Translations under genes and position numbers: made by a program
Shown here: in pieces, positions 1 to 8,075 of the stretch
Numbering within the stretch: position 1 is the stretch's first letter
Layout of the letters: the number at the start of each line of letters is the position of its first letter
The notes under the pieces: model-generated
What the model saw: only the letters and a program-made list of their open reading frames with translations
Databases searched by the model: none
What the model was told of the DNA's origin: nothing
Assembly: GCF_004745635.1 (NCBI RefSeq)
Contig: NZ_SRLB01000042.1
Location: 1 to 50,373 of the forward strand
Source of the DNA: Methylobacterium nonmethylotrophicum
GTDB lineage: Bacteria; Pseudomonadota; Alphaproteobacteria; Rhizobiales; Beijerinckiaceae
Direction: 5' to 3'
Length of the DNA stretch: 50,373 bases

Positions 1-86
1 AGCATCATCCTACTCACAGCCGGCCCTCCCAAGAAGGCCGACCCGCAGGGACGACGCCGTCCACGCTTCTCTTTCTCGTATCAACT

Positions 87-97
87 TGTCAAAGAGC
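87..97 (-). promoter_or_regulatory. boxA-like antitermination site, left rrn leader
   Basis: The minus strand reads GCTCTTTGACA, close to the bacterial boxA core (GCTCTTTAACA) where the Nus factors load on nascent pre-rRNA. It lies about 140 bases downstream of the promoter in the same repeat and is conserved in the right copy. Confidence 0.6.
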
Positions 98-234
98 TGA
101 TCGGGCCAGGGGCCAGATCTCGTACCGTAGAGAACAGACAACAGCGCCAGGTTTGACCGGCCTCTGCTTGCTCGTCTGTCGGGTAGTGCCTCGGGGCCGA
201 GCCGTTCGTTTCGGTGCCCCGTCGGTGAGCGGTC

Positions 235-262
235 GTTTAAGGGTAGCCGGCTCGCCTGTCAA
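235..262 (-). promoter_or_regulatory. rRNA operon promoter, left copy
   Basis: On the minus strand a perfect TTGACA -35 box (257-262) is followed after 16 bases by TTAAAC (235-240) as the -10 element. The same promoter occurs at 50112-50139 in the right repeat. It points outward, toward the presumed 16S gene. Confidence 0.6.
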
Positions 263-349
263 CACGCCCGAACCGGGTCGGTGTGCGATCGAACCGACTG
301 CCTCGCCGGGGACCTTCCGGTCCCCCTGCACGACCGTCTCCGGTGTCGG

Positions 350-382
350 GAGCCGGCAGGCCGTGAAACGGCCTGCCGGCTC
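350..382. other. 14-bp perfect hairpin upstream of the rrn promoter
   Basis: Arms 350-363 and 369-382 are perfectly complementary around a 5-base loop (TGAAA). Relative to the rrn promoter it lies about 90 bases upstream. It could end transcription coming from the window interior before the rRNA promoter, or act as a protein site. The right repeat keeps the hairpin with two arm changes. No T-tract follows, so a terminator role is uncertain. Confidence 0.45.
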
Positions 383-537
383 GCCCTATCTGGGGATGGC
401 CGCGCAGGATTCAAGTCCCGGACTCAACATGACGGCCACCATCGGTGTCGGGCAGCGACGGTGCGTCCCGAACCTCCGGCTTGACCCGGACGGGCGCGGT
501 CTCAACCTGTTTGTCGGATCACGAGGAGGCTGAACCG

Positions 538-1758
538 ATGCGGCTGCCGACCGCGCTATTGTGTCTGCTCGCGGCGCCGGTTGCGCTGGCGCAAGATCCT
601 GTCCCGCCATCGGCGGAGCCGCCGGCCTTCTCGGCCTGCCTGCCTGGCCTCGTCGCCCGGGCGCGGGAGCAGGGTGTGACGCCGGCCCTGGCGGAGACGC
701 AGCTAGGTAGGCTCGCCGCGGATCCGGAGGTGCTGGCGGCGACGCAGCGGCAGGCGGAGTTCGAGAAGCCGGTCTGGGCCTATCTCGACGCTGCGGTCCG
801 GGACGAGGTGGTGGCGGACGGGCGGGCGAAGCTCGCCGCGGAGGCGAGCCTGCCGACGATCGAGTCCGCCTACGGCGTCGACCGGCACGTGCTGGTGGCG
901 ATCTGGGGCATCGAGTCGGGGTACGGCGCCGTCCTCGACGATCCCCGCAAGGTGCGGCCGGTCCTGCGCTCGCTCGCGACATTGGCCTGCGCCGGGGGCC
1001 CGAGGGCCTCGACCTGGACGGAGGAGCTGGTGGCGGCCCTGCGCATCCTCGATCTCGGCCGCACGACCCCGGAGCGCCTGACCGGCTCGTGGGCCGGCGC
1101 GATGGGCCACACCCAGTTCATGCCGACGACCTACCTGAGCCACGGTCTCGACTTCGACGGCGACGGACGGGCCGATATCTGGGCCTCGGCGCCGGACGCC
1201 CTCGCGTCGACGGCGCAGTATCTCCGCAGCCTGGGCTGGCGTCCGGGCGAGAGCTGGGGCGGCGAGGTGGTGCTGCCGGCAGGCTTCGATTACCGGCTCG
1301 CCGACGAGACGACGTTGCGGCCGCTCTCCGCCTGGCGCGATCTCGGCGTGAAACCGGCCGGAGGGCAGGCGATCGGGACGGACGCGGACACCGCCCGTCT
1401 GGTGCTGCCCGCCGGGAGGCGCGGGCCCGCCTTCCTGCTGAGGCCGAACTTCCAGGTTCTGCTCGGCTACAACGCGGCCTTCTCGTACGCGCTCGCGGTG
1501 GGGCACCTTTCAGACCGGCTGCGGGGCGAGCCCGGCTTCGTGCAGGCCTGGCCCCGGGACGACCGGCCCCTCAGCACCGACGAGCGGCGGGAAATCCAGT
1601 CCGCCCTCGAGGCGAAGGGCCACCCGGTCGGCGGCGTCGACGGGCGGATCGGCCCGCGCACCCGCGCGGCAATCCGGGCCTGGCAGGCGGGCGCCGGGCA
1701 GGTGCCGGACGGCTACGCCGATTCCGGTCTGCTGGACCGCTTGCGCACCGGGAACTGA
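538..1758 (+). CDS. Lytic murein transglycosylase (MltB/SLT_2 family)
   Basis: A periplasmic enzyme of 406 residues predicted to cleave the MurNAc-GlcNAc bond of peptidoglycan with formation of 1,6-anhydro-MurNAc. An N-terminal signal peptide (about residues 1-18, ending ALA) has no lipobox, so the protein is probably soluble in the periplasm. The transglycosylase domain spans roughly residues 35-330; the catalytic glutamate is probably E126 in the motif WGIESGYG. A C-terminal peptidoglycan-binding type 1 domain fills about residues 345-402. The ATG at 538 was chosen because GAGGAGG lies about 10 bases upstream and the signal peptide starts there; the open frame extends upstream only through repeat sequence. 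It begins about 120 bases inside the left repeat and stands alone. Confidence 0.9.
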   Translation: MRLPTALLCLLAAPVALAQDPVPPSAEPPAFSACLPGLVARAREQGVTPALAETQLGRLAADPEVLAATQRQAEFEKPVWAYLDAAVRDEVVADGRAKLAAEASLPTIESAYGVDRHVLVAIWGIESGYGAVLDDPRKVRPVLRSLATLACAGGPRASTWTEELVAALRILDLGRTTPERLTGSWAGAMGHTQFMPTTYLSHGLDFDGDGRADIWASAPDALASTAQYLRSLGWRPGESWGGEVVLPAGFDYRLADETTLRPLSAWRDLGVKPAGGQAIGTDADTARLVLPAGRRGPAFLLRPNFQVLLGYNAAFSYALAVGHLSDRLRGEPGFVQAWPRDDRPLSTDERREIQSALEAKGHPVGGVDGRIGPRTRAAIRAWQAGAGQVPDGYADSGLLDRLRTGN

Positions 1759-1935
1759 TTCTCCGCCGTCGCACGATCCGGGTGCTCGCAGCCATCGCAA
1801 CCGGGGCGACGTGCACGATGCCCGAACCGGACGCCTGGTGGCGATGGGCCCTGCGGCTGCGCGGCAAGGAGGCTGGCCACCGCTTCACCGCCGCTCCTCG
1901 GGGAAGCATGGCGTCGAGCGGCGCGTGACACCCGC

Positions 1936-2079
1936 TCAATGCGAGACGCAGGCGAGCACCAGACCGTCCGCCCGCGCCACATAGGCCGTGAGGATCAGGA
2001 AGACGAGGATCGTCAGCGCGTTCCAGGCGACGGAGCGGCCGCGGTCGATCAGGGTACGGGATTTGACGGCGGCCGGCAT
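1936..2079 (-). CDS. Small single-pass membrane protein, function unknown
   Basis: An open frame of 47 residues. A basic N-terminus is followed by one hydrophobic helix at about residues 19-35 (motif WNALTILVFLILTAYVA). A good ribosome site (GAGGAG) lies 8 bases before the ATG, and the adjacent oxidoreductase gene is on the same strand 238 bases upstream. No family is recognised. The support is the ribosome site plus one clean transmembrane segment; a chance frame in G+C-rich DNA cannot be excluded. Confidence 0.5.
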   Translation of the reverse strand: MPAAVKSRTLIDRGRSVAWNALTILVFLILTAYVARADGLVLACVSH

Positions 2080-2317
2080 GGATGTGGCTCCTCGGCGAGC
2101 GGCGCCCGCGGCATGGTCGGAAGGGCTCAGCGCGAGGCGGAGTCTCTCCAGACCGGGCGGGGTGCCCCTCCCGCACATTCAAGCCGGCACCAGCGTGACC
2201 GTCAATGAACGCGGCTCCCAAAGAGACAGGGACGCTTGGAACAATTTTGCTGCATTTTCCGATTGTGTGAGACGATTCTTCTAAAGAACTCGACGAGAGG
2301 TCCGGCCGCGAAGACAG

Positions 2318-3487
2318 TCAGTTCTTCGGCACCCGGTCCTTGCCGAGGCCTGGATTCGACGCGTTGACGAGCGGCGGCGAGGCGACGGCCGACAGGGTCT
2401 GCTCCTGCGCCCGGGTGTCGATCCGCCTCGCGCGGGCGAAGGGTTCGAGCGTCACCGACCCTCCGGTCTCGAGCGCCCGCACGATGCCGTCGAGCACCCG
2501 GACGTCGGCATATCCCTCCTCGCCGTCCGGTTCCGGATCGCGCTCCGCCAGGATGCAGTCCGAGAAATACTTCAGCTCGCCGCCGAAATGATCGGTGTTC
2601 TTGAACCGTGCGTGGCTGCGCTCCTCGCCCAGAACCGTGACCTGCTCGAGCGGCTTGCCGTACAGAAAAGCAGGATCGACCGTGACGCTGCCCTCGGTAC
2701 CGGCGATCGTATAGGTGTCGCGCGTATTGCCGACATAGGACAGGACGAACTGCGCCAGGCGGTCCCCGGGAAAACGCAGCGTCACCGCCACCGTGTCGTC
2801 GAAGTCGCCGAGGCCGGAATCCGGGTGGCGAAAGCCCAGCGCCGAGACCACCTCGGTCGGCTCAGCCCCGAACACCGCGCGGGCGGCGTTGACCGGGTAG
2901 GGGCCCATGTCGAAGACGGGGCCCGCCGCCACGCCGCTCCGCGCCCGGTGGTTGTCGGGCGCGACCCTCTGGGTGAAGGTCGAGGTGAAGGCCAGGATCT
3001 CGCCGAGCCGGCCGGAGCGCACGAGGTCGAGGGTCGCCAGGGTCGCCGGCTCGAAGTGCAGCCGGTAGGCCACCATCAGCCGAGCGCGCGAGGCGCGGGC
3101 AGCGTCGAGGATCACCCGGCACTGGGCGAGGGAGATCTCGAGCGGCTTCTCGACGAGGACGTGGAGGCCCGCCCGCAGGGCCGGGACGGCGAAGTCGGCG
3201 TGGCGCCAGTTGGGCGTCGCGAGATAGAGCGCGTCGACCGTGCCCGAGCGCAGCAGGACGTCGAACTGCTCGTAGCAATAGGTCGCGGCGACGCCATAGC
3301 GCTCCCCGAGGGCCCGGGCCTTCGCAGGATCGCTCGTCACCAGGGCCGCCACCTCGGAATTGCCGGTATGGGCCACGCCCGGCAGCATCGCCTCCTGGGC
3401 GATGTCGCCCAGGCCCACGAAGGCGTAGCGCACCTTGCGGGCCGGGGTCAGGCCGAGGGCGCCGGCGATGCTCCCGGTGATGCTCAT
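2318..3487 (-). CDS. Gfo/Idh/MocA family NAD(P)-dependent oxidoreductase
   Basis: A cytoplasmic dehydrogenase of 389 residues, probably acting on a sugar or cyclitol. An N-terminal Rossmann fold carries the nucleotide-binding motif VGLGDIA (residues 23-29). The family hallmark EKP (E113-K114-P115) follows; its lysine normally takes part in catalysis. The C-terminal half matches the substrate-binding sheet domain. The start at 3487 has GAGGA seven bases upstream; an open extension to 3541 lacks a ribosome site and precedes the Rossmann fold with low-complexity sequence. It diverges from the MAPEG gene across 259 bases. The sugar substrate cannot be read from the sequence, and no pathway partner is adjacent. 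Confidence 0.85.
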   Translation of the reverse strand: MSITGSIAGALGLTPARKVRYAFVGLGDIAQEAMLPGVAHTGNSEVAALVTSDPAKARALGERYGVAATYCYEQFDVLLRSGTVDALYLATPNWRHADFAVPALRAGLHVLVEKPLEISLAQCRVILDAARASRARLMVAYRLHFEPATLATLDLVRSGRLGEILAFTSTFTQRVAPDNHRARSGVAAGPVFDMGPYPVNAARAVFGAEPTEVVSALGFRHPDSGLGDFDDTVAVTLRFPGDRLAQFVLSYVGNTRDTYTIAGTEGSVTVDPAFLYGKPLEQVTVLGEERSHARFKNTDHFGGELKYFSDCILAERDPEPDGEEGYADVRVLDGIVRALETGGSVTLEPFARARRIDTRAQEQTLSAVASPPLVNASNPGLGKDRVPKN

Positions 3488-3746
3488 GCGAGGATCCTCA
3501 TGGGGCGGTTCCTTCAACGACGGGCGGGCTCGCGCCACCAAGCGCGCGGCTGCCCGGCGGTTCCGTGGCGACGGCGCACGGCAGCCGATCCATCGGATCG
3601 CGCGAGGCGATCGTGCGGATGCGCGCGCGCCGTCGGCCCGCGCCCGACCGCATTTCCAGGCCGAGCATCATGGTTGCCCGATCCATGAACCACATCGAAA
3701 AGAACCGACGCGACAAGAACTGGCCCGCACCTGAAGGAGCCATGCC

Positions 3747-4145
3747 ATGGTGTTTCCGTCCCTGACCGCGGCCTATGGGGCCGTGCTGGCGCTCCTCTTC
3801 GCCGGCCTCTCGGCGTGGGTGATGGCCCGGCGGCTCTCCGCCAACGTGCTGCACGGCGACGGCGGCGACGCCGTGCTGCTGCACCGGGCGCGGTCCCAGG
3901 CGAACTTCGCCGAGTACGTCCCGTTGATTCTGCTCCTCGTCGGCCTGCTCGAGGCGCAGGGGGCGAGCCGTGTCCTGGTGCACGGCCTGCTCGTCGTGCT
4001 GCTGGTCGGCCGGGTGCTGCACCCGTTCGGCATGACGGCGCCGGCGAACTCAGCCAGGCAATTTGCCTGCCGCGGCGGCGGCATCCTGGCGACCTTCGCG
4101 GTGCTGGTCGTCGCCGCCCTGGCGCTGCTGCTGCGTCTCGCCTGA
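3747..4145 (+). CDS. MAPEG family integral membrane protein
   Basis: A protein of 132 residues with four hydrophobic segments, matching the MAPEG superfamily (membrane-associated proteins in eicosanoid and glutathione metabolism) and nearest to bacterial YecN-like members. The characteristic motif RSQANFAEYVPL lies between the first and second membrane segments (about residues 49-60). Bacterial members are inner-membrane proteins, some with glutathione transferase activity; the role here is not known. AAGGAG lies 7 bases before the ATG. The gene converges with the downstream SDR gene, leaving 16 bases between stops. Confidence 0.85.
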   Translation: MVFPSLTAAYGAVLALLFAGLSAWVMARRLSANVLHGDGGDAVLLHRARSQANFAEYVPLILLLVGLLEAQGASRVLVHGLLVVLLVGRVLHPFGMTAPANSARQFACRGGGILATFAVLVVAALALLLRLA

Positions 4146-4161
4146 GCCCGCGCGAGGGGGC

Positions 4162-5151
4162 CTAACGCGACCGGGCCCTCACGGCCGCCGTCGCGGCGAG
4201 CAGCAGGGCGCCGGCCCCGAGGGCGACGCCGAGGCCGGCGCTGAGGCGCCGGGCCGAGGGCACGCCGTGGCGGTCGCGCCAGCCGCCGCTCGTGCGCCTC
4301 TCGTCGTCGAGGGGCACCCGCAGCGCGCCGTGGGTCCTGGGCGCCGGGCGCGCGCGGTCGAGGGCGCGGTGGATCGCGATCCCCATCAGGTGCTCGGTCG
4401 GGCCGGGTGCCAGCGCGTAGGCCGCCTGCGCCGCCCGGGCCGGCCAGCCGACCGCGACCTCGTCGTGGGGATGGCGGGCGACATGCACGAAGGTCTCGGC
4501 CACGTCCTCCGGCGCATACACGAACGGGCCGGCATCGATCCGCTTGCCCGAGACGTTGGCGCCGTGATCGAGCCCGGGCGTATCGACCATCGCCGGGAAG
4601 ACCGAGCAGACATGGATGCGACGATGCCGGCGCAGTTCCTGGCGCAGGGCGGCGGTGAAGCCGCGAAGCCCGAACTTGCTCGCCGTGTAGGCCGCCGCGA
4701 ACGGCGCCGGTGCCCAGCCGCCCAGCGAGATGTTGGTGATCAGCGTGCCGTGGCCCTGGCGTAAAAACACCGGAAGCGCCGCGTAGGCGCCGTGCATGCC
4801 CCCCAACAGGTTCACGGCGACCGTCAGGCGGTGGAGGTCGAGGGGCGCGTCCTGGTAGGGCCCGAACACCCCGGTGCCGGCATTGTTGATCCAGACGTCG
4901 ATCCGGCCGAAGTCCCGCTCCGCCGCATCCGCGAGGGCCTGCACCGCGCCCGGGTCGGTGACGTCGGTCGGCACCACGATCACCTCGGCGCCCGCCCGCC
5001 GGCAGGCCTGCGCGACCTCGTCGAGCGCGTCCCGGCGGCGCGCCGCCAGGACCAGCCGGGCGCCCCGGCGGGCAAAGGCGAGGGCGGCGGCGCGGCCGAT
5101 GCCGCTCGAGGCGCCGGTGAGCACCACGACAGCGTTCTGCAGGTCGGTCAT
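4162..5151 (-). CDS. SDR family oxidoreductase with C-terminal membrane anchor
   Basis: A short-chain dehydrogenase of 329 residues. It has the cofactor motif TGASSGIG (residues 12-19), NNAG (89-92) and the catalytic set S142, Y155 and K159 (YTASK). After the roughly 250-residue SDR core comes an Arg-rich linker, then a hydrophobic segment at about residues 303-322 and a short basic tail, so the enzyme is probably held at the inner membrane with the catalytic domain in the cytoplasm. It lies 68 bases downstream of the hydantoinase gene on the same strand and may share its transcript, but nothing else links it to hydantoins. An open upstream extension overlaps the hydantoinase gene in another frame and is not real. 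Confidence 0.85.
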   Translation of the reverse strand: MTDLQNAVVVLTGASSGIGRAAALAFARRGARLVLAARRRDALDEVAQACRRAGAEVIVVPTDVTDPGAVQALADAAERDFGRIDVWINNAGTGVFGPYQDAPLDLHRLTVAVNLLGGMHGAYAALPVFLRQGHGTLITNISLGGWAPAPFAAAYTASKFGLRGFTAALRQELRRHRRIHVCSVFPAMVDTPGLDHGANVSGKRIDAGPFVYAPEDVAETFVHVARHPHDEVAVGWPARAAQAAYALAPGPTEHLMGIAIHRALDRARPAPRTHGALRVPLDDERRTSGGWRDRHGVPSARRLSAGLGVALGAGALLLAATAAVRARSR

Positions 5152-5219
5152 GCGGGCCTCCTTGCCAGGGGGGAGTATCCGTCCCCGCTGGCGCAACCGG
5201 GAGGCCCGGCCGATGTTCC

Positions 5220-6626
5220 TCAGCCCCGCCGGATCGGCGCGCCGCTTCCGGCCTGCGCCGTCACCGTCCCGCCCTCGGCGATGACCCGGCCCCGGCACAG
5301 AACGGTCTCCGGCCAGCCGGTCACCGTGCGCCCGGCATAGGGCGTGAAGCCGGTGCGGTCCTCGACCATCGCGTCCGAGAGCGTCACGCGCCTGGACGGA
5401 TCCCAGACACAGAGGTCGGCATCCTGGCCCACCGCCACCGAGCCCTTGGCCGTCAACCCGTAGATCCGGGCCGGCGCCGTCGCGGTGATCTCGACGAATT
5501 TTTGCAGGCCGAGCCGCCCGCCCGACACCATCGCGTCGAACAGGAGAGGCAGGCGCATCTGCAGGCCCGGCATGCCGTTGGCGATCTCCTTGAAGGTCGC
5601 GCCCGGGCCGGCCTTGAGCTTGCCGGTCTCGTCGTAGCGGTAGGGGGCGTGGTCCGAGGAGACGGTCTGAAGGTCGCCGAGGTCGAGGGCGCGCCACAGG
5701 GCCTCCTGGTCGCGGGCCTCCCGCAGGGGCGGCGAGCACATCCACTTCGCCCCTTCCAGGCCTGGCCGGTCGAGGTCGGATTCGGTGAGGAAGAGGTATT
5801 GCGGGCAGGTCTCCGCATAGACCTTGGCGCCCTCGCCGCGGGCCCGGCGCAGGATCGCGGCGCCTTCCTCGGTCGAAACGTGGAAGATCATCACCGGCTG
5901 GTCGAGGAACTGCGAGAACCGCACCACCCGCTCGAACGCCTCCGATTCCGACAGGCGCGGATGGCTCGCGGCGTGGTATTTCGGCGCCGTCTTGCCCTCC
6001 TTGAGGAGCTGCCGGCTCGCGAAGGCGATGAGGCCGTGGTTCTCGGCGTGGACGCAGACGAGGGCCCCGGATTCCTTGGCCGCCGCCATCAGGTCGAGCA
6101 GGGCCTCGTCGGCGAGCCGCAGGCGGTCATAGGTCATGAACGCCTTGAGCGAGGTGTGCCCGGACCGCACGAGGGCCGGGATGTCCCGGCTCAGGGTCTT
6201 CTCGGTCGCGTCGGCGACGATGAGGTGGAAGGCGTAGTCGATCACTGCGCCGCGCGCCGCGAGGCCCGTATAGTCCTCGACCACCTGAGCGAGATCCATG
6301 CCGACATGCTGCGCCGCGAAGGCGATGACGCTCGTGGTCCCGCCGAGGGCCGCCGAGCGGGTGGCGCTCTCCCAGGTATCGGCGTTCATGAGCCCCGAGG
6401 CCGAGAGCTGCTCGATATGGGCGTGGCTGTCGACCCCGCCCGGCAGCACCAGCTTGGCCCTGGCGTCGATCTCGCGCCGCCCGGGAGCGAGCCCGAGGCC
6501 GAGGGCCGTGATCCTCCCGTCGCGAATGCCGATATCGGCGGAGAAGACGTCGCTCGCCGTGGCGACGGTGCCGCCGCGGATCACGGTGTCGAAGGCGGGT
6601 TGGTTCGGGTCTCTGGATTCGGACAT
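5220..6626 (-). CDS. hydA: D-hydantoinase / dihydropyrimidinase
   Basis: A cyclic amidohydrolase of 468 residues that opens the ring of dihydropyrimidines or 5-substituted hydantoins to N-carbamoyl amino acids. The binuclear metal site is visible: H68 and H70 in DSHAH, the lysine that becomes carboxylated (K161 in SLKAFMTY), H193 in VHAEN, a further His in FHVST, and the late aspartate in SSDHAPY. Length and motif order match the hydantoinase/dihydropyrimidinase family. The ATG at 6626 has GGAG about 10 bases upstream. The neighbouring racemase and D-carbamoylase favour a hydantoin rather than a pyrimidine substrate. It diverges from hicA across 107 bases. Confidence 0.88.
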   Translation of the reverse strand: MSESRDPNQPAFDTVIRGGTVATASDVFSADIGIRDGRITALGLGLAPGRREIDARAKLVLPGGVDSHAHIEQLSASGLMNADTWESATRSAALGGTTSVIAFAAQHVGMDLAQVVEDYTGLAARGAVIDYAFHLIVADATEKTLSRDIPALVRSGHTSLKAFMTYDRLRLADEALLDLMAAAKESGALVCVHAENHGLIAFASRQLLKEGKTAPKYHAASHPRLSESEAFERVVRFSQFLDQPVMIFHVSTEEGAAILRRARGEGAKVYAETCPQYLFLTESDLDRPGLEGAKWMCSPPLREARDQEALWRALDLGDLQTVSSDHAPYRYDETGKLKAGPGATFKEIANGMPGLQMRLPLLFDAMVSGGRLGLQKFVEITATAPARIYGLTAKGSVAVGQDADLCVWDPSRRVTLSDAMVEDRTGFTPYAGRTVTGWPETVLCRGRVIAEGGTVTAQAGSGAPIRRG

Positions 6627-6733
6627 ACGCGTCACGCTCCGATTTGAGAGAAAGAGGAGACGAGGGGCCATGGCCCTTCCGGTGGACTGCCCGCTCGTGT
6701 CATGTTCGGGCCTCGCGGGATGCGGGACTGCCG

Positions 6734-6922
6734 ATGGATTCCGGGGATCTGATCGGCGAACGGGAGCGGGACGGCTGGTCCTGGCATTCCACCACCGGCA
6801 GTCATCGCCACTTCAAACACCCGACGAAGCCAGGAAAGGTGACGGTGCCACATCCCAAGAAGGACAGGCATCCCAAGACCGTGAAGTCGATCCGGAAGGC
6901 GGCAGGTCTTCAGGGCGCCTGA
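6734..6922 (+). CDS. hicA: HicA-type mRNA interferase toxin
   Basis: A small basic protein of 62 residues with the HicA double-stranded-RNA-binding-like fold. The hallmark is GSHRHFKHP (residues 22-30), whose first histidine (H24) is the likely catalytic residue, followed by VTVPHPKKD and a C-terminal helix. HicA cleaves mRNA when free and is neutralised by HicB. The ATG at 6734 is set by the family's N-terminus; no strong ribosome site is visible, and upstream extension to 6644 is not conserved-looking. hicB follows after 36 bases in the usual toxin-first order. All catalytic features are present, so the toxin looks intact. Confidence 0.88.
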   Translation: MDSGDLIGERERDGWSWHSTTGSHRHFKHPTKPGKVTVPHPKKDRHPKTVKSIRKAAGLQGA

Positions 6923-6958
6923 CGCGCCCAGCGAATCCGGCCGGATGAGGACAGTGTC

Positions 6959-7363
6959 ATGCATTACATCGCGTTCCTGCATCCTCCCGAGGGTGGTCCC
7001 GAATGGGGCGTCACCTTTCCGGACCTGCCGGGCTGCGTGTCGGGCGGGAAGACCTTCGAGGCCGCCATCGAGGGCGGGCGGGAGGCTTTGTCCGGCCATC
7101 CCGCCGTGATGCGCGCAGATGGAGACTCAATTCCTGCTCCACGCAGCTTTGCCGAATTCTCGGCCGATCCCGAGGCCATGGCGATGCTGGATGGCGGCCT
7201 GGTCCAGATCATCGCGCCGGATCCGGCGCCGGATATGAGGGTGCGCCTCGACCTCATGATCGATGCGACCCTGCTGCGCCGGACCGACGCGGCCGCCGAA
7301 GCCCGGGGCATGTCGCGCGCCTCCTTCATCGAGGCCGAGCTCCTGTCCGCGGCCGGGCCGTGA
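6959..7363 (+). CDS. hicB: HicB-type antitoxin with ribbon-helix-helix domain
   Basis: A protein of 134 residues. The N-terminal half is the HicB partial RNase-H-like fold (WGVTFPDLPGCVSGGKT at about residues 16-32) that binds and blocks HicA. The C-terminal region (about 93-130, with RLDLMIDATLLRRTD and SRASFIE) looks like a ribbon-helix-helix DNA-binding domain. That makes it the probable autorepressor of the hicAB promoter, which lies in the 107-base hydA-hicA gap. The racemase gene starts 56 bases after hicB on the same strand, so read-through into hydantoin metabolism is possible. Confidence 0.88.
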   Translation: MHYIAFLHPPEGGPEWGVTFPDLPGCVSGGKTFEAAIEGGREALSGHPAVMRADGDSIPAPRSFAEFSADPEAMAMLDGGLVQIIAPDPAPDMRVRLDLMIDATLLRRTDAAAEARGMSRASFIEAELLSAAGP

Positions 7364-7419
7364 CCGCTTCCGCGCCCGAAACTTGCAATCCTCAAGGCCC
7401 GACACACCAGGAGATCCCC

Positions 7420-8073
7420 ATGGCGGCCGACCGGCGCATCCTCGTCATCAACCCGAACTCGAACGAGACCGTCACACGCGGCCTCGACGGCGCCCTGGCG
7501 CCGCTCGCGCGCCCCGGCATCGCCATCGCGTGCCGGACCCTGGCGGAGGGGCCGTTCGGCATCCAGTCGCAGGCCGATGTCGAGCAGGTGGCCCTGCCCC
7601 TGCGCGATCTCGTGCGGCGCGAGGCGGCGGACGCCTACGTCATCGCCTGCTACTCCGATCCGGGATTGCACGTCTGCCGCGAGGCGACCGACCGGCCGGT
7701 GCTCGGCATCGCCGAGTGCGGCATCCTCACCGCGCTCGCCCGGGCCGACCGGTTCGGCGTCATCGCGGTGGCGAGCCGCTCGATCCCGCGCCACCTGCGG
7801 GCCCTGCGCCAGATGGGCGTGAGCGAGCGGCTGGCGGGTGAGCGGGCGCTCGAGATGACGGTCGCCGAGACCGCGAGCGGCACGGATACGCTCGCCCGGA
7901 TGATCGCCGTCGGCCGCGACCTGCGCGACCGGGACGGGGCGGGAGTGATCGTGATGGGCTGCGCCGGCATGGCGGTTCATCGGCGCGGCCTGGAGCAGGA
8001 GCTCGGCATCCCGGTCATCGACCCGACCCAGGCCGCGGTGGCGATGGCGATCGGGATCGTGGCGGTCGCCTGA
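7420..8073 (+). CDS. Hydantoin racemase (Asp/Glu racemase superfamily)
   Basis: A cytoplasmic, cofactor-independent racemase of 217 residues predicted to interconvert L- and D-5-substituted hydantoins, so that a stereospecific hydantoinase can use both. The motif NPNSNETVT (residues 11-19) is typical. The two catalytic cysteines are C77 (VIACYSD) and C181 (VMGCAGM), matching the two-cysteine arrangement of characterised hydantoin racemases. The ATG at 7420 is preceded by CAGGAG at 7 bases. The gene follows hicAB by 56 bases and converges with the D-carbamoylase gene, only 2 bases separating the stops. Allantoin racemase is the main alternative; the D-carbamoylase next door argues against it. 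Confidence 0.85.
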   Translation: MAADRRILVINPNSNETVTRGLDGALAPLARPGIAIACRTLAEGPFGIQSQADVEQVALPLRDLVRREAADAYVIACYSDPGLHVCREATDRPVLGIAECGILTALARADRFGVIAVASRSIPRHLRALRQMGVSERLAGERALEMTVAETASGTDTLARMIAVGRDLRDRDGAGVIVMGCAGMAVHRRGLEQELGIPVIDPTQAAVAMAIGIVAVA

Positions 8074-8075
8074 CA

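Larger units (their letters stand above)
1..417. repeat. Left copy of terminal inverted repeat (rrn operon leader, reading outward)
   Basis: This segment is the reverse complement of 49957-50373 with no gaps. By hand alignment 403 of 417 positions agree, and the outermost 80 bases are identical. Read on the minus strand it holds an upstream hairpin, a promoter, a boxA-like site and a G+C-rich leader running off the window edge. That order is typical of the 5' leader of an alphaproteobacterial rRNA operon, so the 16S gene should begin just beyond base 1. The rRNA assignment is inference, since no mature rRNA sequence is inside the window. Confidence 0.8.

Noticed and set aside
1..417. Terminal inverted repeats of a transposon or composite element
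   Set aside because: No transposase or integrase gene lies inside, the repeats are 50 kb apart, and each contains an outward promoter plus boxA, which fits rRNA leaders better.
405..425. tRNA T-arm-like sequence (GGATTCAAGTCC)
   Set aside because: The stem does not pair over five bases and no acceptor, D or anticodon arm can be folded around it.
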